Assembly (NCBI RefSeq): GCF_900142775.1
Contig: NZ_FRCC01000002.1
Location: 620,001-684,000, forward strand
Direction of reading: 5' to 3'
Length of the DNA stretch: 64,000 nucleotides
Origin: Flavobacterium flevense
GTDB taxonomy: Bacteria; Bacteroidota; Bacteroidia; Flavobacteriales; Flavobacteriaceae
Part shown: piece by piece, positions 36,683-46,200 of the stretch
Position numbering within the stretch: the first letter of the stretch is position 1
How the letters are laid out: each line of letters begins with the position of its first letter
Position numbers and translations under genes: made by a program
The notes under the pieces: model-generated
The model's database searches: none
What the model saw: the letters and a program-made list of their open reading frames with translations, nothing else
What the model was told of the DNA's origin: nothing

Positions 36683-37870
36683 TTGTCAACACTTATTTCG
36701 ATCACAGCTCTTGCATCCCTTTCTCCATTAGGAAATGACCCGAAAACCATTTGGGAAAATTATCTTTCTGAAAACCATTTTTTTTCAAAAAGACATTTGG
36801 ATAATCAGGAAACCTGGTGTGCTTCTTTGGATGAAAATTCACAGCAAATAGTGGCTGAATTGCAAGCCTCTGATATTAAATACAAGTCACTGGACAAATC
36901 AGTTTTGTATGCTATGGCGGCTTCACGTATGGCGGTTGAAAATGCCGGATGGAAATCCGATTCGGTTTTCGGAATCAATATTGGTTCTTCGCGTGGTGCA
37001 ACCGATTTATTCGAAAAGCATTTTCAGGAATATTTAGAAACTGGGAAAGCGCAAACTTTGGCTTCGCCAACCACCACTTTGGGAAATATTTCTTCATGGG
37101 TTGGTCACGATTTGCAAAGTACTGGACCTGAAATCTCGCATTCTATAACTTGTTCTACGGCCTTGCATGCGCTTTTAAACGGCGTGGCCTGGCTACGTGC
37201 CGGAATGGTGGATAAGTTCCTTATTGGCGGAAGTGAAGCACCATTAACTGATTTTACCATTGCGCAAATGCGTGCCTTAAAAATCTATTCTAACAGTGAA
37301 GAAGCATATCCAAATCAGGCGCTGAATCTGGATAAAAAATTGAATTCAATGATTCTCGGTGAAGGAGCTTCGGTTTGTTGTCTCGAAATGGGCAAAAAAG
37401 ACAACGCTTTGGCTTTTATTGAAGGTATAGGTTATGCTACGGAGATTTTGGAACATAATATTTCAATTTCAGCAGAAGCCACTTGTTTTCAAAAATCGAT
37501 GAAAATGGCTTTAGAAAACACTAATTTAGAAGAGGTAGATGCCGTCGTGATGCATGCTCCGGGAACTAAAGCAGGTGATTTAACGGAGTATAAGGCGATT
37601 CAGAAAATCTTCGGTGAAAACCTTCCGTTATTAACTACTAATAAATGGAAAATTGGACACACTTTTGGAGCTTCGGGAATGTTGAGTGTGGAATTAGCCG
37701 TGTTGATGTTGCAAAAAAAGCAGTTTATCGGAGTGCCTTTTGCGAAAGCGCAACAACAAACAAAATCTATCCAAAAAGTATTGGTTAATGCCGTAGGTTT
37801 TGGTGGAAATGCGGTGAGTGTATTGTTGTCTGTTCCTCTCCCAACCCCTCCAAAGGAGAGGAGACTGTGA
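36683..37870 (+). CDS. Beta-ketoacyl synthase-like protein of the biotin cluster
   Basis: A 395-residue thiolase-fold protein of the KAS I/II type. The Cys-His-His triad is intact: C157 (SITCSTALHA), H291 (MHAPGTKAGD) and H326 (WKIGHTFGASG), so it should condense acyl-ACPs. Its place after bioA suggests a role in making the pimeloyl precursor, but this is inference. The start is a TTG at 36683: no ATG lies nearby and the protein begins correctly there. The last dozen residues (PLPTPPKERRL) are coded by a short hairpin repeat (37835-37863) and are foreign to the family. Confidence 0.85.
   Translation: MSTLISITALASLSPLGNDPKTIWENYLSENHFFSKRHLDNQETWCASLDENSQQIVAELQASDIKYKSLDKSVLYAMAASRMAVENAGWKSDSVFGINIGSSRGATDLFEKHFQEYLETGKAQTLASPTTTLGNISSWVGHDLQSTGPEISHSITCSTALHALLNGVAWLRAGMVDKFLIGGSEAPLTDFTIAQMRALKIYSNSEEAYPNQALNLDKKLNSMILGEGASVCCLEMGKKDNALAFIEGIGYATEILEHNISISAEATCFQKSMKMALENTNLEEVDAVVMHAPGTKAGDLTEYKAIQKIFGENLPLLTTNKWKIGHTFGASGMLSVELAVLMLQKKQFIGVPFAKAQQQTKSIQKVLVNAVGFGGNAVSVLLSVPLPTPPKERRL
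37835..37863. repeat. Hairpin repeat forming the 3' end of the ketoacyl-synthase gene
   Basis: CCTCTCC (37835-37841) and GGAGAGG (37855-37861) around CAACCCCTCCAAA. It encodes the C-terminal PLPTPPKERRL and lies over the stop codon region. Confidence 0.6.
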
Positions 37871-38002
37871 CTTAGAAATTTCTTGGGGTTAAATAGGGTA
37901 TGTATATAAACTTTGATGTTTGGCTTATATGAACTTCGTTGTCGATATTTTCCTTAAATAAGCTTATATTACTTATATGTTTAAGAAAAAAAGCTCGAAT
38001 AT

Positions 38003-38026
38003 ACTGATCACTGATCACTGATCACT
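38003..38026. repeat. Three tandem ACTGATC heptamers
   Basis: ACTGATC repeated three times then ACT. The recX stop codon (38015-38017, minus strand) lies inside it, and the repeat codes the last residues SDQ. Confidence 0.8.
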
Positions 38027-38491
38027 ATTTTCTAATTCCCGGACTTTTTCATAAACTAAGTTGCTCTCAAATCCCCGACGGAGCATATAATCACAAAATT
38101 TCTTTCTTTTTTTAAGCGAATTACGTTCGTGTATTGCTTCCCATTGTCTGTTGGCCAGCGAGTCAAAAGTTTCCAGATATTCATCGGGACTGATTTCTTT
38201 TAGTGCAATGTTGATTAAGGTTTGATTAATGCCTCTGAATTTTAATTCATTCGTAATTCTGATTTTTCCCCAATGTTTGATACGATGTTTTCCTCGCGCA
38301 AAACTACAGGCAAAGCGTTCTTCGTTTAGGAAGTTCTCACTGATAAGATGGGCTATTATCTGGTCAATTTCATCAGAATCCATTTTCATACTTCGCAATT
38401 TTTGCACTACTTCTTCGTGGCAACGGTCCTGATAGGCACAATAATGTTCTGTTTTTTGTATGGCTTCTTTGATTGTCAATACATCTTTCAT
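38015..38491 (-). CDS. recX: Regulatory protein RecX
   Basis: A 158-residue all-helical protein that modulates RecA filament growth. It has the RecX three-helix repeats, with CAYQDRCHEEVVQKL, DEIDQIIAHLISENFLNEERFA and the GKIRITNELKFRGI segment all characteristic. Its ATG follows directly on a stop codon of an upstream reading frame (38492-38494), which appears to be the remnant of another gene. The C-terminus ends inside a heptamer repeat. Confidence 0.92.
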   Translation of the reverse strand: MKDVLTIKEAIQKTEHYCAYQDRCHEEVVQKLRSMKMDSDEIDQIIAHLISENFLNEERFACSFARGKHRIKHWGKIRITNELKFRGINQTLINIALKEISPDEYLETFDSLANRQWEAIHERNSLKKRKKFCDYMLRRGFESNLVYEKVRELENSDQ

Positions 38492-38656
38492 TTATAATCC
38501 CAAATTGAGGTTCAGATTCTTGGTCATAAAGGTACTTAATTCTTTAAAAGACTCCCGATTTATTATTTGATTAGCACTGTTTTTTGTAAATAAAAGCTGA
38601 TTGTCGGTTAAAAATGTAGGTTGACGAGCTGGTTTTATAGTCTGATTTTTAATGAT
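38492..38656 (-). pseudogene. C-terminal remnant of an unidentified gene upstream of recX
   Basis: On the minus strand an open frame of 54 codons without any upstream ATG reads as protein: it includes PARQPTFLTDNQLLFTKN and ESFKELSTFMTKN and ends NLNLNLGL, then TAA directly abutting the recX ATG. Composition and lack of stops fit the tail of a real gene that was once in an operon with recX. It is cut off by a stop at 38657-38659, about 55 bases before the first giant T9SS gene. I do not recognise the family. Confidence 0.5.
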
Positions 38657-38713
38657 TTAATTTAAATGAATTTTTGAAAATAAGGGTTAAGTGAAATTTT
38701 ATACTCGGGATAT

Positions 38714-41700
38714 ATGAGGGCGTTTTTAACTAAGAAAATATTTTTTGTAGTGCTGTTTTTATTTGTTTTTTCTACAAAAATGATGGGACAAGCTGTTACA
38801 TCAGGAACAGCTTATATTTGGTCAACAGCTACCACATGGACACCTGCGGTTGTGCCGGTTAATACTACTGATGTTGCTGTTAATCATCCGCTCACACTTG
38901 ATCAGGATTTAACAATTACAACAGGAAATTATACTTTTAATCATGATGTAACTGATCAACCGGGAGGAACAAATTATAATTTTTCAACAATTAGTGCTGT
39001 AGGAAGTTTGACTGTAGCTTCAGGAACTACCACTATAGGAGGAATTACCAGTATAGAAGGCGGAGCATCCAATTTTACATTGACTGTAAAATCCGGTGCT
39101 ACTTTGATACTAGGTACTGTTGGTTCTGTTTCGGATAATTTTTTAATAGGGAATAAAGTAACTATTAATATCGAATTTGGAGGGTCATTAATTGTTTATG
39201 GAAATATAGTAAATAGTAACAGCAGTGGTAGTGTAACTGTTAACGGATTATTACAAGTATTTGGTAATTATAGTACAAATAATGGAAATATTGATATTTC
39301 AGGAGCTACAGGCCAGTTTTATACAACCGGATCTATGTCAACACAAGGTTCATCAGATATTTATGGTTCCGGAAATGAGTGTGCTTCTAATTGTTCCGGA
39401 ACCTCGTTAGGCTGTGGATCCAGTGGGAACTCTTATACTGCCATAATCACACCTCAAAGTCAAACGGTTTGTTCTGGTGGTGCCATAAGTAGTATGACTT
39501 TTACAACTAATGCGCCTTCTCCCACCTATCAATGGCAGTATAGTATGACAGCTGGAGGAACTTTTACGTCTATTTCAGGAGAAACTTTAGATACTTATAC
39601 TCCTGCGTCTCTGACTGCGACAAGATGGTATAGGGTAAAATATACGTCATCTGCTTGTAGTGGTGATCAATATTCGGCGCCGGTTCCTGTGTATGTTTCC
39701 GCATCTACTTATAGACAGTCGACCGCAGGACAAACGTTATGCGGCGGGAGTTTTGGTCCCATTTCTGTATCTGCTTTTGGGACAGCTTTGACTTATCAGT
39801 GGTATACTAATACCAGTGCTGTTAATTCTGGAGGAACTCCCATTACGGGAGCAGTTTCAAATATTTATACCCCTTCAAGTACTACTAGTGGTACAAACTA
39901 CTACTATTGTGTAATAAATAGTTCTTGCGGAACTCCTTTTACAACTGCTGTTTCAGGAGCGTTTTCTATGAGCCTGAATAGTGTAACAGCAGCTTCACTA
40001 TCTCCTGCACCTTGTATAAATACAGCTATGACGAGTATTACACATACTACAGCAGGGGCAACAGGAATAGGTTCAGCTACAGGATTGCCTACAGGAGTAT
40101 CCGCATTGTGGTCTTTCGGTACAATTACCATAAGCGGAACACCTACACAATCAGGAACATTTAATTATAGTATTCCATTAACCGGAGGTTGCGGGAATCT
40201 AAATGCTACAGGAACCATCACCGTAAATCCTGTTCCTGTTATTACTACTCAACCCGTTAACCAATTAGATTGTGAAGGCAGCTTTGTTAATTTTAAAGTG
40301 GTGGCTTCCGGTATAGGATTAACGTATGTCTGGCAATATAAAAGACCCGCAGATGCCGGATTTGTAACGCTTACCGGCAGTGAAACCAATACGACTTATC
40401 CTGCTGCAGGCGAAATAAGAATAGGAAATGTGAGCAGTGCACAATATCCTAATGGAACCCAATTTAAAGTAATAGTATCTAATGGTAATTGTAGTGTAAC
40501 CTCAACTGTGGCAACACTCACAGTGAATGAAATTACTAATATTACCGGAGGCACTAATGTTACTCAGTGTTTTGGAACAAACTATTCTTATACCGTTACG
40601 ACTTCAAATCCCGCCAATGTAGTTTCTTATCGTTGGAAAAAATCAGTGATTTCAGGAGATTGGGATGAAATTAGCGATGGAGGAGCTTACTCAGGAGCAG
40701 TAACTCCTACCTTAACAATAACGGCTGGAACACCAACTGAATCAGCCGAATACCGTGTTTATATTACTTTCAAGTCTTCGGGGGCTGATTGTAATGTGAC
40801 AAGTGCAACCAGAACCAGAAAAATTACTTTTTTACCATTATTGACAACTCCGCTAACCACCATTGTACAACCCACATGTATAAGCAATACAGGAACTATT
40901 ACAGTAACCATACAAAGTGCATCAGATACTTATAGCTTTGATAATGGATTCAGTTTTCAAGCCAGTAATGTGAAATCGGGCTTGGCTACGGGAAATTATA
41001 ATGTGATTATAAAAAATGTAGCGGGTTGTATTTCTCCAACTACTACTTGTGTGATAATCAGCGATACTTCCACATGGGACGGAACCACCTGGCTCAACGG
41101 AACTCCGGATGCTTCCAGAGGAATTGTTTTTCAGCAAAATTATACTTCAACAGCTGACATTGATGCCTGCTCTTGTGAGGTTACAAACGGCGCTAATGTG
41201 GTTATTAATTCAGCACATACTTTAAAGGTGACTAATGCTGTAACAGTTGTTAGTGGTTCTCTGACTTTTGAAAATAATGCCAGTCTGGTTCAGATTAATG
41301 ATGCGGCTATCAATTCAGGAAATATTAATTATAAACGCTATACTGCTCCGGTAAGAAGATATGATTTTACCTATTGGTCGTCACCGGTTGCCGGTCAAAC
41401 ATTGAAAAACTTGTCGCCTAATACTTTAGGAGATAAATATTATGGGTATAATTCCATTGCAGGTGCCTGGGTGATTTATTATAATGGTGCTGCTATTATG
41501 CAGCCCGGTAATGGGTATCTTATCAGAGCGCCGCAAACCTTCAGCATAACATCCGCTACAATTGATACCAATCCGGTGTTTTCAGGTGTTCCAAATAATG
41601 GAATAGTGAGTTTGCCAATAACTGCAAGTAAAACCTATCTTCTGGGGAATCCTTATGCATCGGCTATTAATGCGGATACTTTTTTAGATACAAATGCTGC

Positions 41701-42730
41701 GGTATTAGAAGGAACACTATATTTCTGGACACATAATTCTCCTCCAAATAGTGCTGTTGCCGGTGATGCTATTTATAATTATACTTCGGATGATTATGCA
41801 ACTTATAACAGAACAGGAGGAGTAGGAACTCGCATTTCTACTGCTGACCCGGCTTATCCGGGAGGAATTGTTCCTACGGGGAAAATTGCATCTGGTCAGG
41901 GATTTTTTGCACCTGCAAGCACTGCGGGAGGAAATTTAGTTTTCAATAATGGGATGCGGGTTTCTGGCGGTGCATCAGGAATAAATAATTCGCAGTTTTT
42001 TAAAATGAATACTGCATCAAAAGCTGTTACAACAACTGTAACAGCAGATAAAAGCCGTATCTGGTTAAATTTGACTAATAATCAGGGAGCTTTTAAACAA
42101 ACTTTAATTGGATATCTGACTGGAGCAACAAATAATTATGATGCTGGGTATGATGGCGTGACTTATGATGGGAATCAATATGTTGATTTTTATAGTGTAA
42201 ATCAACAGCTGCATTTAACTATTCAGGGGCGGGCTTTGCCTTTTGAAAAACAGGATACAGTGGCTTTAGGTTATAAATCAGCTATTAAAGGCGAGTTCCA
42301 AATCAGTCTTGATCATACCGATGGGCTATTGGATTTTCAGCAAGTATTTCTTGAAGATAAAGAGTTGGATTTGCAATATGATTTAAAAAAAGAACCGTAT
42401 TCGTTTACAACCGAAAAAGGAACTTTCAATAATCGTTTTGTATTGCGTTATGAAACTAAAAATGAGGCTGGAAAAATAATGGCAAAAGAGCCAATAGCAG
42501 AGGATTTTAATTTTGTTTCAGTGCTTAACAAGGAAATAAAGCTTAGTTCTTCGGAAGGACTTATTTCTACAATTAGTTTATATGATGTTTCCGGAAAGCT
42601 CGTTTATCAAAAAGAAGCTCTCGCCACTAATCATTTTGTTATACAAAATTTGAACTTCGCGCATCAGGTATTATTAGTCAATGTAGTTTTAGATAATGGA
42701 CAAACTTTTGTAAGAAAAATTATTTATTGA
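38714..42730 (+). CDS. Giant secreted T9SS cargo protein with Ig-like repeats (paralogue 1 of 3)
   Basis: 1338 residues, low in charge and rich in Thr, Ser, Gly and Asn. The signal peptide is about 1-25 (ending MMG-QAV). Residues about 28-230 form a beta-solenoid-like start (IWSTATTWTPAVVPVNTTDV). Several Ig-like domains follow (VITTQPVNQLDCEG; TYVWQYKRP). From about residue 786 to the end is a module shared with the next two genes (FENNASLVQINDAA, RRYDFTYWSSPVAGQT, LLGNPY, LEGTLYFWTHN). The last 80 residues (ISLYDVSGKLVYQ to RKIIY) look like a T9SS sorting domain, probably type C. Likely an adhesin or surface structural protein exported by the gliding/T9SS machinery. Confidence 0.8.
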   Translation: MRAFLTKKIFFVVLFLFVFSTKMMGQAVTSGTAYIWSTATTWTPAVVPVNTTDVAVNHPLTLDQDLTITTGNYTFNHDVTDQPGGTNYNFSTISAVGSLTVASGTTTIGGITSIEGGASNFTLTVKSGATLILGTVGSVSDNFLIGNKVTINIEFGGSLIVYGNIVNSNSSGSVTVNGLLQVFGNYSTNNGNIDISGATGQFYTTGSMSTQGSSDIYGSGNECASNCSGTSLGCGSSGNSYTAIITPQSQTVCSGGAISSMTFTTNAPSPTYQWQYSMTAGGTFTSISGETLDTYTPASLTATRWYRVKYTSSACSGDQYSAPVPVYVSASTYRQSTAGQTLCGGSFGPISVSAFGTALTYQWYTNTSAVNSGGTPITGAVSNIYTPSSTTSGTNYYYCVINSSCGTPFTTAVSGAFSMSLNSVTAASLSPAPCINTAMTSITHTTAGATGIGSATGLPTGVSALWSFGTITISGTPTQSGTFNYSIPLTGGCGNLNATGTITVNPVPVITTQPVNQLDCEGSFVNFKVVASGIGLTYVWQYKRPADAGFVTLTGSETNTTYPAAGEIRIGNVSSAQYPNGTQFKVIVSNGNCSVTSTVATLTVNEITNITGGTNVTQCFGTNYSYTVTTSNPANVVSYRWKKSVISGDWDEISDGGAYSGAVTPTLTITAGTPTESAEYRVYITFKSSGADCNVTSATRTRKITFLPLLTTPLTTIVQPTCISNTGTITVTIQSASDTYSFDNGFSFQASNVKSGLATGNYNVIIKNVAGCISPTTTCVIISDTSTWDGTTWLNGTPDASRGIVFQQNYTSTADIDACSCEVTNGANVVINSAHTLKVTNAVTVVSGSLTFENNASLVQINDAAINSGNINYKRYTAPVRRYDFTYWSSPVAGQTLKNLSPNTLGDKYYGYNSIAGAWVIYYNGAAIMQPGNGYLIRAPQTFSITSATIDTNPVFSGVPNNGIVSLPITASKTYLLGNPYASAINADTFLDTNAAVLEGTLYFWTHNSPPNSAVAGDAIYNYTSDDYATYNRTGGVGTRISTADPAYPGGIVPTGKIASGQGFFAPASTAGGNLVFNNGMRVSGGASGINNSQFFKMNTASKAVTTTVTADKSRIWLNLTNNQGAFKQTLIGYLTGATNNYDAGYDGVTYDGNQYVDFYSVNQQLHLTIQGRALPFEKQDTVALGYKSAIKGEFQISLDHTDGLLDFQQVFLEDKELDLQYDLKKEPYSFTTEKGTFNNRFVLRYETKNEAGKIMAKEPIAEDFNFVSVLNKEIKLSSSEGLISTISLYDVSGKLVYQKEALATNHFVIQNLNFAHQVLLVNVVLDNGQTFVRKIIY

Positions 42731-42756
42731 AATAATTTAATTTTTTAAGGTTATTC

Positions 42757-42788
42757 TCCCGATTGCGAAAGTAATCGGGATTTTTTTT
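42757..42788 (+). terminator. Terminator after T9SS paralogue 1
   Basis: TCCCGATT, loop GCGAAAGT, AATCGGGA, T run. Nearly the same sequence terminates paralogue 2. Confidence 0.85.
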
Positions 42789-43203
42789 ACAGATAAGTTA
42801 CCAGGTTTTGTTGTTTTTTTAGTTTCGAATACACGAATTTTCGGAATCCTTCGAGGTATGAATTTTAAGAAAAACATCGAATTTTTTTCAAAAACCTTAA
42901 AATTTAATCTGCTAATCAGCGGTTAAATCTTCTTTTTTTATTCCAAATTTTATTTCGTTTCCTAAAACTATTTTTTAAATAAAAACGTACATAAAAAAGT
43001 GAGCAAATTTTGAAGCTTTTTAATTGCTGAATCCTTATGAGATAAAGGTTTAGCTTAAAAAATGCACTTTAACGACTAAACAAGTACATAAACGTTTTTA
43101 GTTTTTTGAAAAAGAAATAACATTTAATCTTGCGCTGTAATTCATTTTTATGAATTGAATGTTAAAGTTTTATAAGCTTGCCCGCCCCAAATAAATATTT
43201 TAT
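42789..43203. other. Gene-free interval before T9SS paralogue 2
   Basis: No supported gene. A dyad of the form TTAAAAnnTGCACTTTAA lies at 43054-43073 and resembles one upstream of paralogue 3. A TTTATGAATTGAAT motif near 43148 also recurs upstream of paralogue 3. A 22-codon ORF at 42858-42926 is not convincing. Confidence 0.5.
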
Positions 43204-46200
43204 ATGATTCCAAACTTTACTTTAAATAGATTTTTAATTTTTTTTCTTTTTTTCTTTCATGTTGTGGTTTTTGCAGCGACAAAAACTTATACAGGTGCTA
43301 ATAATGGTAATTGGAGTACTGCAAGTAATTGGTCTCCAAGTGGGGTTCCCAATGGGACTGATGATGTTATAATTCCATCTGGAAAAATAGTGGTTCTTGA
43401 TGTTTTGTCTGTTGCAGCTAATAGTATAACTGTTTCGGGAGTGATTGAAATTCCTGCTGACAGCAATATTAGTATTAATTCTTTATTAATAGTTGTTTCC
43501 TCTCCATCTGGAAGCATTTTTTTCAATAAAAAATCTATTATTACATTACCTCAAAATGTAGCTTTATATCTTCAAAATGGCTCAAAAAGTTTAGATACTT
43601 CGGATAATGGAGTTTGTAGTAATAATACAGAAATACATGTGGGAACAACTAACTATGCTGTTTGTACAGGAGGAGGTGCTTTGTATTCATTTGATCAAGT
43701 TGAGAGTGCTGGAGGTATTAATGTTGTAACTGCAGGGGTAATAGGAGTTGCACAAAATATTTGTGGTGGTACTGCTCCAAATACTCTAACATCAGCAACA
43801 GCTGCTACTGGTTCAGGAACAATTACCTATCAATGGCAAGCTACTGATTCAACAGGTAGTTATGTTACAATTACTTCAGCAATATCAGAAAATTATTTAC
43901 CGCCTGTTTTAAATGCCACTACAAGTTATAGAAGAAGAACAGTTTCTGTAATTAATGGACAAACTTTTTATTCTCAATATACTTCATCTGTTACGATTAC
44001 AATAACCAGTACTACTGCTGCTCCAACAGGAACAGCGTCTCAATCTTTTTGCGCAAGTAATAATCCAACCGTAGCCAATTTAACTGCTACAGGAACAGGA
44101 ATAAAATGGTATGCAGCTTCAAGTGGAGGTGCTGCTCTTGCAACAAATACAGTTTTAACAAATGGAACACATTATTATGCGTCTCAAACTTTAAATGGTT
44201 GTGAGAGTGCATCAAGATTGGATGTAACTGTAACGGTAAATGCTTTGCCAACATTATCAGGAGCTTCACAGGCTTCACCAGTTTGTGCTGGTTCTGGAGC
44301 TACCGTAAATTTAACGGGTATGTTGCCAAATAGTACTTCTACAATTAGTTATACTATTAATGGAAGTACACAAGCACCAATTACAGGAGTTGTTGCTAAT
44401 GCTTCGGGAATAGCAAGTTTTACAAGTGCTATTTTAACGATTGTTAATAACAATCAGTATTTACAAATTACTGGAGTAACAACAACTGGTGTGACACCAA
44501 GTTGTACGTCAAATATTTATGTTGGTTTTAATTTACAAGTAACATCATCTTCTACTCCAACTAATATCAGAGGAGATAATGAAAGTTGTAATGGTTACAT
44601 TGCGAGATGGGATGGTTCAGCTACAAATTTTTATATAGATGTGGCTACAACAAGTACTTTTGATTCAGGGACTATTGTTCCATCTTATGATAATGCAAAC
44701 TTAGGTAATGTTGGTAGTGTGAATTTAACTGGATTATTACCAAATACTACTTATTATTTTAGAGTTAGAGCTTCTGGAAGTTGTGGATTTAGTGGTTATT
44801 CTTCTGTTGGGAGTTTTACGACTTTGTCTATAGCTACCCCAACAAATGTAAGGTCAGATAATGTTAATTGGTGTACTTCTACAATAAGATGGGATGGTTC
44901 AGCTACAAAATTCTTTATTGATGTTGCAACTAGCAATACATTTTCTGCTGGAACTATGCTTTCTGCCTATAATAATCTGGATGTAGGAAATGTAAATAGT
45001 CTTATTTTGTCTGGGTTATTACCAAATACTATGTATTATTTCAGAGTTCGACGTATGGAAACTTGTGGTTTGAGTGGAAATTCTGCTGTGAGTAATTTTA
45101 CTACTATGGCTATTTCGTCACCCACAGCTAATGCTGGATATGCTAGTTGTAATGATTGGGTAGCACAATGGAATGGAGTTTATGATACTAGTGGAAATGA
45201 AGCCGATGGATATTATTTAGATGTAGCAATTGATAATGGTTTTACGAACTATGTTAGTGGGTATCAAGATTTGTATGTAGGGAAAACCAATGCTTACACT
45301 ATAACAGGGCTCGCTCGTGGCGGTGTTTATTATTTTAGGATAAGAGCAAATACAAGTTGTGGAGTTGGAAGTAATTCAAATGTAGTTACTTTTACAGAAA
45401 TAGGTAATTGGTCTTCGAATCCTGGAACTATAACAGGTGGTGCGAATTCAATATGTGTGGGTAGTACTGCTACATTTATAAAAGATGAAAATACTTGGCC
45501 TTCTACAGGTACTTGGTCAGTTTTTAATCAAACAGGAAGTGCAAGTATTACTCAATCTGGAGTTGTTACTGGTGTTAGTGTGGGGACTGTTAAAGTTGTT
45601 TTTACTACTTATAATGGTGGTTGTGGAACGTCAACATCTAGAGATTTAACAGTTACACCAGGCAGTGTTGTAGGTACGGCTTCATCAAGTCCTAATTTAT
45701 GTATTGGCGAAACAATGATTGATGTTACACATACTACTACAGGAGCTACAGGCATTGGAATGGCTACTGATTTACCAGCTGGAGTATATGCATCATGGTC
45801 TTCGAATACGATTACGATTAGTGGAACACCGACTGCTTCTGGTACTTTTAATTATAGTATTCCATTAACTGGTGGTTGTTCAGGTATAAATGCGACAGGT
45901 ACAATCATAGTAACATCTCTTCCTACTCCAACAGCTGAAACGCCAACCAACCCTAGTTGTAAAGTACCAACAGGAAGTGTAATTTTAAATAATTTACCTA
46001 GTTCAGGTACTATTGTTCAAACAGGGGAACGTAATGATTCAATTGAGATTTTAGGCGGAGGGTCACAAACAATAACAGGGCTTCATCCGGGTACTTATTA
46101 TTTTGCTGTTACTAATGGAAGTTGTACTTCAGCAACAGTTACTGTTGTTATTCTTGAACCTGAAACCAATACTTGGTCTTCAAGTGGATGGAGTGATGGA

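Noticed and set aside
40922..41137. Minus-strand frames within the giant T9SS genes
   Set aside because: They lie wholly inside long coding regions with consistent domain structure on the plus strand and have no recognisable features.
42858..42926. 22-codon ORF in the gap before T9SS paralogue 2
   Set aside because: No promoter or terminator frames it and its composition is like the surrounding AT-rich DNA.
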